A DNA stretch of 64,000 nucleotides, from assembly GCA_963833955.1 (NCBI GenBank), contig CAWHZY010000008.1, forward strand, positions 186,001-250,000, read 5' to 3'. The stretch comes from Roseiarcus sp963833955. Lineage in GTDB: Bacteria; Pseudomonadota; Alphaproteobacteria; Rhizobiales; Beijerinckiaceae. How positions within the stretch are numbered: the first letter of the stretch is position 1; every line of letters begins with the position of its first letter. The notes under the pieces were generated by a model that saw only the letters and a list, made by a program, of their open reading frames with translations, did not search any database and was not told the DNA's origin. Shown here piece by piece: positions 58,623-64,000 of the stretch. The translations under genes and the position numbers were made by a program.

Positions 58623-60682
58623 GCAAGATCATCATCGACGGCAAGGAAGTCGAGGTTCCCGCCGAATACACGCTTCTCCAGGCTTGCGAGGCGGCGGGGG
58701 CTGAAATTCCGCGCTTCTGCTTCCATGAGCGGTTGTCGATTGCCGGCAACTGCCGGATGTGCCTCGTCGAAGTGAAGGGCGGACCGCCCAAGCCGACGGC
58801 CTCCTGCGCCATGGCTGTCAAAGACTTGCGCCCCGGCCCGAACGGCGAACCGCCGGTCGTGCTGACCAACTCGCCCATGGCCCGGAAGGCGCGCAAGGGC
58901 ACAATGGAGTTTCTGCTGATCAACCATCCACTCGACTGCCCGATCTGCGACCAGGGCGGCGAATGCGATCTGCAAGATCAGGCGATGGCCTATGGCGCCG
59001 ACTCCTCTCGCTTCGCCGAGAACAAGCGCGCCGTTGAAGACAAATATATCGGGGCGCTGGTCAAGACCTCGATGAACCGATGCATACAATGCACGCGGTG
59101 CGTGCGCTTTGTCACAGAAGTGGCCGGCGTTCCTGAACTCGGCGCGATCGGCCGCGGCGAGGACATGGAGATCACCTCCTATCTTCAAGAAGCTTTGAGC
59201 TCGGAGCTGCAGGGAAACGTTGTCGACCTCTGTCCGGTCGGCGCCTTGACCTCGAAACCGACGGCGTTTCATGCCCGTCCTTGGGAGTACGCCAAGACCG
59301 AATCGATTGACGTGATGGACGCGCTTGGCTCCTCGATCCGAATCGATGCGCGCGGCCGCGAGGTCGTGCGGATCCTGCCTCGTGTCAATGATGCGATCAA
59401 CGAGGAATGGATTTCAGATAAGACGCGGCACATCGTCGACGGCTTGAAGACGCAGCGACTCGATCGTCCATATGTCCGTGTCGACGGCCGGCTCCGGCCC
59501 GCGAGTTGGGCGGAGGCTTTCGCGATGGTCGCCGCCAAGGTTGCCGCCGCAGCTCCCTCGCGCGTTGGGGCAATCGTTGGCGATCTGGCAACCGTTGAAG
59601 AAATGTTCGCGCTCAAATCACTGGTGGGCAAGCTCGGCTCGTCCAACATCGATTGCCGCCAAGATGGCTCCAAACTGCACCCTAAATTTGGCCGCGCATC
59701 TTATCTTTTCAACTCGACGATTGCCGGGGTCGACCAGGCCGACGCTATTCTCATCGTTGGCTCCAGCCCGCGTTACGAGGCGCCCGTCCTCAACGCGCGC
59801 ATCCGCAAGCGCTGGCTCAGAGGCGGCGCGCCGATAGGCGTCGTCGGCCCCAAGGCCGATCTGAGTTACAAATATAATCACTTGGGCGCAGGACCGGAGA
59901 CGCTCGCGCAGGCGTGGGATCGACCGCCGAAAGACGCGGCGAAGCCAATGATGATTGTCGGTTCCGGCGCTTTCGTCCGCCCTGACGGCGTCGGCTTGCT
60001 GGCTGGCCTTGCCAAGGTTGCCCTCGCCGCCGGCGTTGTGAGAGACGGGTGGAACGGCTTTAACGTGTTGCATACCGCCGCCTCGCGCGTCGGCGGGCTA
60101 GATCTCGGCCTCGTGCCGGGCCAAGACGGGCTCGATGCGCTGGCCATGGCGAAGGCCAACGCTCTCGACGTGCTCATCAACCTGGGTGCGGACGAGATTG
60201 ACATTGAGCCGGGTGCGTTCGTGGTCTACATCGGCACTCATGGTGACCGCGGGGCCCATCGGGCGGACGTCATTCTGCCGGGCGCCGCTTACACGGAAAA
60301 GACGGGCGTCTACGTCAACACCGAAGGCAGGCCGCAGTTCGCAGAGCGCGCGGTGTTTCCGCCGGGAGACGCGCGCGAGGATTGGTCGATTCTGCGTGCT
60401 CTATCGGACACGCTGGGCGCCAAGCTGCCATTCGATTCGCTCGCCCAATTGCGGGCGGCGCTAGCCGTCGCTTACCCCTTCCTGGTGCGCTTCGACGTCG
60501 TCGCGCCAGCGGATGCAAGCGTTTTCGACTCGATCGCCGCGCTCGGCGGCGCCGTCGACAAAGCGCCGTTCGTCCCTGCCATCTCCGACTTCTATCTTAC
60601 TAACCCGATCGCGCGCGCCTCTCGCGTCATGGCCGAGTGTTCGGCTCTCGCGCGAGGCGTTCAGCGTCAGGCGGCGGAATAG
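58619..60682 (+). CDS. nuoG: NADH-quinone oxidoreductase subunit G
   Basis: A 687-residue iron-sulfur subunit (75 kDa type). The N-terminal ferredoxin-like domain holds CFHERLSIAGNCRMCLVEVK and the later Cys in ASCAMAV. The His-Cys cluster N5 region is HPLDCPICDQGGECDLQDQ, and cluster N4 uses MNRCIQCTRCVRFV with VVDLCPVGALTSKP. The C-terminal half is the molybdopterin-oxidoreductase-like domain without cofactor, usual for complex I. GTG/ATG overlap with the pentapeptide gene shows coupling. Confidence 0.96.
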   Translation: MSKIIIDGKEVEVPAEYTLLQACEAAGAEIPRFCFHERLSIAGNCRMCLVEVKGGPPKPTASCAMAVKDLRPGPNGEPPVVLTNSPMARKARKGTMEFLLINHPLDCPICDQGGECDLQDQAMAYGADSSRFAENKRAVEDKYIGALVKTSMNRCIQCTRCVRFVTEVAGVPELGAIGRGEDMEITSYLQEALSSELQGNVVDLCPVGALTSKPTAFHARPWEYAKTESIDVMDALGSSIRIDARGREVVRILPRVNDAINEEWISDKTRHIVDGLKTQRLDRPYVRVDGRLRPASWAEAFAMVAAKVAAAAPSRVGAIVGDLATVEEMFALKSLVGKLGSSNIDCRQDGSKLHPKFGRASYLFNSTIAGVDQADAILIVGSSPRYEAPVLNARIRKRWLRGGAPIGVVGPKADLSYKYNHLGAGPETLAQAWDRPPKDAAKPMMIVGSGAFVRPDGVGLLAGLAKVALAAGVVRDGWNGFNVLHTAASRVGGLDLGLVPGQDGLDALAMAKANALDVLINLGADEIDIEPGAFVVYIGTHGDRGAHRADVILPGAAYTEKTGVYVNTEGRPQFAERAVFPPGDAREDWSILRALSDTLGAKLPFDSLAQLRAALAVAYPFLVRFDVVAPADASVFDSIAALGGAVDKAPFVPAISDFYLTNPIARASRVMAECSALARGVQRQAAE

Positions 60683-60687
60683 CATCG

Positions 60688-61866
60688 ATGAGCACCGCCT
60701 CTCCCAGCAGACCGTCGTCTTCGCCCTCCCTCGCCGTAATCGGCGTCGCCGCTGCGATTGTCGCCGTCGTCATCGTCGCGGTTCTGGCGTGGCTGATCAG
60801 CGGCGGCTATTTCTCGGCGTTCGGACATTGGATGCACACAAGCGACGTAGGGACGGCGCTTCGCTACTTACTCGAGAGCCTGATGCTGCTCGTGTGTGTG
60901 CTCCTGTCGACGGCGGCGTTAATCTACATTCAACGAAAGATCTGGGGAGCCGTACAGCTGAGACGCGGCCCCAACGTGGTTGGACCTTGGGGCGTCCTTC
61001 AGCCGTTCGCGGACTTCTTCAAGTTTATCCTCAAGGAGCCCATCATCCCCGCGAGCGCCAACAAGGGCGTGTTCCTGCTCGCTCCGCTGGTTTCCGTTGT
61101 GCTCGCCTTTGCCGCGTGGGCGGTCATTCCGGTCTCGGACGGATGGGTGGTCGCGGACATCAACGTTGGGCTCCTTTATCTCTTCGCGGTTTCCTCGCTT
61201 GGCGTGTACGGCGTCATCATGGCAGGTTGGGCCTCCAATTCGAAATATGCGCTGCTTTCGGCGCTGCGCGCAGCCGCCCAGATGGTGTCCTATGAGGTCT
61301 CGATCGGCTTCGTGATCGTGACGGTGGTGCTGTGCGCAGGCTCGGTCAACCTGAGCGACATCGTCCGCGCCCAGGACACACGGTTCGGCTTGTTCGGTTG
61401 GTACTGGCTGCCGCTCTTCCCGATGTTCGTTGTCTTCTTCGTTTCAGCGCTTGCCGAGACGAATCGGCCGCCGTTCGACTTGACCGAGGCGGAGTCGGAG
61501 CTGGTCGCAGGCTACACGGTCGAGTATTCAGCCTCGCTGTTCCTGCTGCAGTTCCTGACCGAACTCGTCGCACTGCTTACCATGGGGGCGTTAGCCGCCA
61601 TCTTGTTCCTTGGCGGATGGCTGTCGCCGCTGCCATTTCCTCCGTTCACATGGATACCGGGGGTGATCTGGTTCCTGATCAAGGCCTGGGGGGTCGTTTT
61701 CTGCTTCTTGATGGTCACCGCCTTCGTCCCGCGCTATCGCTACGATCAGTTGATGCGCTTGGGCTGGAAGGTGTTCCTGCCGATTTCTCTGGCAATGGTG
61801 GTGCTGGTGGCAGGAGTGCTCGAATTTACCGGTCTCGGGGCGAGCCCCTCGGGCCCGTTGCACTGA
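60688..61866 (+). CDS. nuoH: NADH-quinone oxidoreductase subunit H
   Basis: A 392-residue membrane subunit that links the quinone tunnel to the proton-pumping arm. Eight or more transmembrane helices are visible. Signatures are ERKIWG-like YIQRKIWGAVQLRRGPNVVG (about residue 80) and AETNRPPFDLTEAESELVAG (about residue 255), which lines the quinone entry. I start at ATG 60688, five bases after nuoG, not at an upstream ATG inside nuoG. The N-terminal 25 residues (SASPSRPSSSPS-type) are an extra low-complexity tail. Confidence 0.95.
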   Translation: MSTASPSRPSSSPSLAVIGVAAAIVAVVIVAVLAWLISGGYFSAFGHWMHTSDVGTALRYLLESLMLLVCVLLSTAALIYIQRKIWGAVQLRRGPNVVGPWGVLQPFADFFKFILKEPIIPASANKGVFLLAPLVSVVLAFAAWAVIPVSDGWVVADINVGLLYLFAVSSLGVYGVIMAGWASNSKYALLSALRAAAQMVSYEVSIGFVIVTVVLCAGSVNLSDIVRAQDTRFGLFGWYWLPLFPMFVVFFVSALAETNRPPFDLTEAESELVAGYTVEYSASLFLLQFLTELVALLTMGALAAILFLGGWLSPLPFPPFTWIPGVIWFLIKAWGVVFCFLMVTAFVPRYRYDQLMRLGWKVFLPISLAMVVLVAGVLEFTGLGASPSGPLH

Positions 61867-61881
61867 GGGGAGACGAAGGCA

Positions 61882-62376
61882 ATGGCTCTCAGGCTCGCTC
61901 ACTCGGCCAGGTCTCTGTTCCTGACAGAGTTCCTTGCCGCGTTCGGTTTGTCGATCCGGTATATGTTCAAGCCTAGGGCGACGCTCAACTATCCGCATGA
62001 GAAGTCGCCGCTGAGCCCTCGCTTTCGTGGAGAACATGCGCTGCGCCGCTATCCGAATGGCGAGGAACGATGCATAGCCTGCAAGCTGTGCGAGGCGATT
62101 TGTCCGGCTCAGGCGATCACGATCGAGGCGGGACCTCGGCGCAATGACGGCACGCGCCGCACCACGCGCTACGACATCGACATGGTCAAGTGCATCTACT
62201 GCGGGATGTGCCAGGAGGCCTGTCCGGTCGACGCGATCGTCGAAGGTCCGAACTTCGAATTCTCGACCGAGACGCGCGAAGAGCTTTATTACGATAAGCA
62301 ACGACTGCTGGCGAATGGCGATCGCTGGGAGAGGGAGTTGGCGCGCAACATCGCGCTCGACGCCCCGTATCGATAA
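61882..62376 (+). CDS. nuoI: NADH-quinone oxidoreductase subunit I
   Basis: A 164-residue ferredoxin-type subunit (23 kDa, TYKY) with two [4Fe-4S] clusters N6a and N6b: CIACKLCEAICP (about residue 63) and CIYCGMCQEACP (about residue 102). The amphipathic N-terminal helix LFLTEFLAAFGLSIRYMFKP contacts the membrane arm. GGGGAGAC precedes the start. The 198-base gap to nuoJ has an Arg-rich frame from 62411 with a good ribosome site, but it runs into nuoJ and I do not accept it. Confidence 0.96.
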   Translation: MALRLAHSARSLFLTEFLAAFGLSIRYMFKPRATLNYPHEKSPLSPRFRGEHALRRYPNGEERCIACKLCEAICPAQAITIEAGPRRNDGTRRTTRYDIDMVKCIYCGMCQEACPVDAIVEGPNFEFSTETREELYYDKQRLLANGDRWERELARNIALDAPYR

Positions 62377-62574
62377 CGCCCTCTCTCTTCTGAGGAGAAG
62401 GGAGTTGAACATGGCCCGTCGAATGACGGGCTTTGTTCACGGGCGTGTTTGGAGGCCCGACCAGGCCGCGCCGCGATGGCGCCAACGAATGCGGCGCTCG
62501 CGCTGGCTGCGCTCTGCCTGTTTCCCGAAAAGGGAAGGGCAGTCGGGCAGGGGGACTATGACAAGAGGCGGACG

Positions 62575-63177
62575 ATGCAGGCCGATGTTTTCTTCTTTTG
62601 GATTCTAGCCCCGCTTTTGGTTGTGTCGGCTTTCGCCGTCATCGTGGCCAAAAATCCGGTGCATTCGGTCCTCTTTCTCATTCTTTCCTTCGTCTGTGCG
62701 GCCGGGCTGTTCCTTCTCATGGGCGCGGAGTTTCTGGCGATGATCCTGGTCGTCGTCTATGTCGGCGCGGTCGCGGTGCTGTTCCTGTTCGTTGTCATGC
62801 TGCTTGACGTGGATTTCGCCCGGCTAAGGCAGGGCTTCGTCGAATACCTGCCGCAGGGGTTGCTGATCGCGCTGCTGTTTTTCTTCGAGCTCTGGTATGT
62901 CATCTCCGGCCTCGGGCCGTCCTCTCGCGCCGCCTCCCCGGCCACGCCTTCGGGTATGCTGAGCAACACGGCCGCGCTCGGCGAGGTGCTCTACACCCGC
63001 TATATCTACTTCTTTCAGGCGGCGGGGATGATTCTGCTCACCGCGATGATCGGAGCGATCGTTCTCACCCTTCACCACAAGCCGGGCGTCAAGCGCCAGG
63101 ACGTCGGCGCGCAGGTGGCTCGCAACCCCGAAACCGCGGTCGAGGTGCGCAAAGTCCACTCGCGCGCCGGCATCTGA
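62575..63177 (+). CDS. nuoJ: NADH-quinone oxidoreductase subunit J
   Basis: A 200-residue membrane subunit with five predicted helices. I start at ATG 62575 (QADVFFFWILAPLLVVSAFA) after GAGGCGG, the usual family start; an in-frame ATG at 62449 would add 42 unlikely residues. Conserved segments include VAKNPVHSVLFLILSFVCAA and LGAEFLA-type GAEFLAMILVVVYVGAVAVL (pi-bulge helix 3). The C-terminal tail after QDVGAQVARNPETAVEV is soluble. Confidence 0.95.
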   Translation: MQADVFFFWILAPLLVVSAFAVIVAKNPVHSVLFLILSFVCAAGLFLLMGAEFLAMILVVVYVGAVAVLFLFVVMLLDVDFARLRQGFVEYLPQGLLIALLFFFELWYVISGLGPSSRAASPATPSGMLSNTAALGEVLYTRYIYFFQAAGMILLTAMIGAIVLTLHHKPGVKRQDVGAQVARNPETAVEVRKVHSRAGI

Positions 63178-63189
63178 AGGATCACGCGG

Positions 63190-63498
63190 ATGGGAATCGG
63201 GCTTGCCAACTACCTCACCCTCGCCGCGATCGTGTTCACGATCGGCATCGCCGGCATCATCCTGAACCACAAGAACATCATTATCATTTTGATGTCGGTC
63301 GAGCTCATCCTGCTCGCCGTCAATATCAACCTCATCGCCTTCTCGACCTATTCAGGCGATCTGACCGGGCAGGCCTTCGCGCTCTTCATCCTGACTGTGG
63401 CTGCGGCGGAGGCGGCGATCGGCCTTGCGATCCTGGTGGCCTATTACCGCAATCGCGGCTCGATCGCGGTTGAGGACATCAATTCGTTGAAGGGCTGA
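63190..63498 (+). CDS. nuoK: NADH-quinone oxidoreductase subunit K
   Basis: A 102-residue subunit with three helices, related to MrpC. The two glutamates needed for proton transfer are in SVELILLAVNINLIAFS (helix 2) and the helix 2-3 region AAAEAAIGLAILVAYYRNRG. It starts 12 bases after nuoJ and ends four bases before nuoL. Confidence 0.96.
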   Translation: MGIGLANYLTLAAIVFTIGIAGIILNHKNIIIILMSVELILLAVNINLIAFSTYSGDLTGQAFALFILTVAAAEAAIGLAILVAYYRNRGSIAVEDINSLKG

Positions 63499-63502
63499 GA
63501 CG

Positions 63503-64000
63503 GTGTACCAGCTAATCGTTTTCCTGCCGCTTCTCGGTTTTCTGATCGCCGGCATTTTCGGGCCCTGGATCGGCGCGCGCGGCGCCGAATATGTTACCTG
63601 CGGCCTGCTCGGGATTTGCTGTGTTCTTTCCTGGATCGCTTTCGTCATGGTCGCGGGAGGATCGGACGCGCACGTTGCGATCGGCAATTGGTTCACCTCT
63701 GGCAAGCTCGCGGTCGCTTGGAGTCTCCGCATCGACACCCTGACCGCCGTGATGTTGGTGGTGGTGACGACGGTGTCGTTTGTCGTCCATGTTTATTCCA
63801 TCGGTTACATGTCGGACGATCCGTCCCGGCCTCGCTTCTTCGCATACCTCTCGTTGTTCACATTCGCGATGCTGATGCTGGTGACAGCGGACAATCTGGT
63901 GCAAATGTTCTTCGGCTGGGAGGGCGTCGGTTTGATGTCCTACCTGTTGATCGGCTTCTGGTACGATCGGCCCACCGCCAACGCAGCGGCCATTAAAGCC
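63503..64000 (+). CDS. nuoL: NADH-quinone oxidoreductase subunit L, N-terminal part
   Basis: Starts with GTG 63503 (MYQLIVFLPLLGFLIAGIFG) and runs off the window end after 166 codons. The visible part includes the first helices, VHVYSIGYMSDDPSRPRFFA and the conserved NLVQMFFGWEGVGLMSYLLI, where the glutamate of GWEGVG is the key proton-channel residue of antiporter-like subunits. The rest of the gene and nuoM, nuoN are expected to follow. Confidence 0.95.
   Translation, partial: MYQLIVFLPLLGFLIAGIFGPWIGARGAEYVTCGLLGICCVLSWIAFVMVAGGSDAHVAIGNWFTSGKLAVAWSLRIDTLTAVMLVVVTTVSFVVHVYSIGYMSDDPSRPRFFAYLSLFTFAMLMLVTADNLVQMFFGWEGVGLMSYLLIGFWYDRPTANAAAIKA

Noticed and set aside
62411..62608. 65-codon Arg-rich frame between nuoI and nuoJ
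   Set aside because: It has a fair ribosome site but overlaps the nuoJ start, is compositionally odd and shows no family; not enough to call.

Overview
The window looks like a chromosomal segment of a GC-rich alphaproteobacterium, most likely a member of the Hyphomicrobiales (Rhizobiales). The evidence is the order tig-clpP-clpX-lon-hup followed by a 14-subunit-type nuo operon with long alphaproteobacterial NuoE and NuoG, plus tail genes of the gene-transfer-agent (GTA) type. A closer placement (for example Methylocystaceae or Beijerinckiaceae) would be a guess.

Layout. 1-8 kb is a nest of insertion sequences from four families: a decayed IS5-type remnant, an IS3 tail fragment, an IS3 element with a frameshifted orfB, an IS1380 element and an intact IS66 element. 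Two minus-strand membrane-protein genes, one TolQ/MotA-like, lie between them. About 5.3-39.5 kb is one long minus-strand block, a siphovirus prophage with a GTA-like head-tail module. In transcription order it runs: small terminase, large terminase, a RES/Xre toxin-antitoxin pair, portal, portal debris, prohead protease, lipoprotein, capsid, connector, HK97 gp10-like, DUF3168, tail tube, tail chaperones, tape measure, TIM-barrel/DUF2460 fusion, DUF2460, a 29-residue membrane peptide, DUF2163, NlpC/P60, a 40-residue peptide, tip protein, fibre proteins, and a 2200-residue exported fibre. No integrase, repressor or lysis gene is visible. 40-51 kb is core chromosome: corA, a cupredoxin-fold exported protein, tRNA-Leu, tig, clpP, clpX, lon, hup, tRNA-Val, a periplasmic ClpP-like protein and tRNA-Asp. 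An IS5-family element separates this from nuoA-nuoL (53-64 kb, cut by the window end), with a DUF3291 gene and a pentapeptide-repeat gene inserted between nuoF and nuoG.

Most striking feature. The portal gene (34070-35947) carries, beyond a complete portal domain, a linker and a low-GC C-terminal domain that looks like a polymorphic-toxin tip. It is followed directly by a small gene in the immunity-gene position. Five bases after that gene comes a near-copy of internal portal sequence, then a second near-copy that ends in a different portal C-terminus. This is the arrangement expected when a toxin/immunity cassette enters by recombination and leaves the old 3' end as an orphan, as known for Rhs, CDI and MuF toxins, but here on a portal protein.

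Other structure. A lambda-type GGGAAAG slippery heptamer sits exactly where a -1 shift would fuse the two tail-chaperone frames. The GTA TIM-barrel domain has left the tip protein and is fused to a second DUF2460. The IS66 element has a perfect 8-bp target duplication, and removing it restores a 44-codon gene coupled to the giant fibre gene.

Caution. nuoF, corA, the capsid gene, the tape-measure gene and two transposases are each broken by small indels. Because nuoF and the capsid should be under strong selection, part of this may be assembly error.
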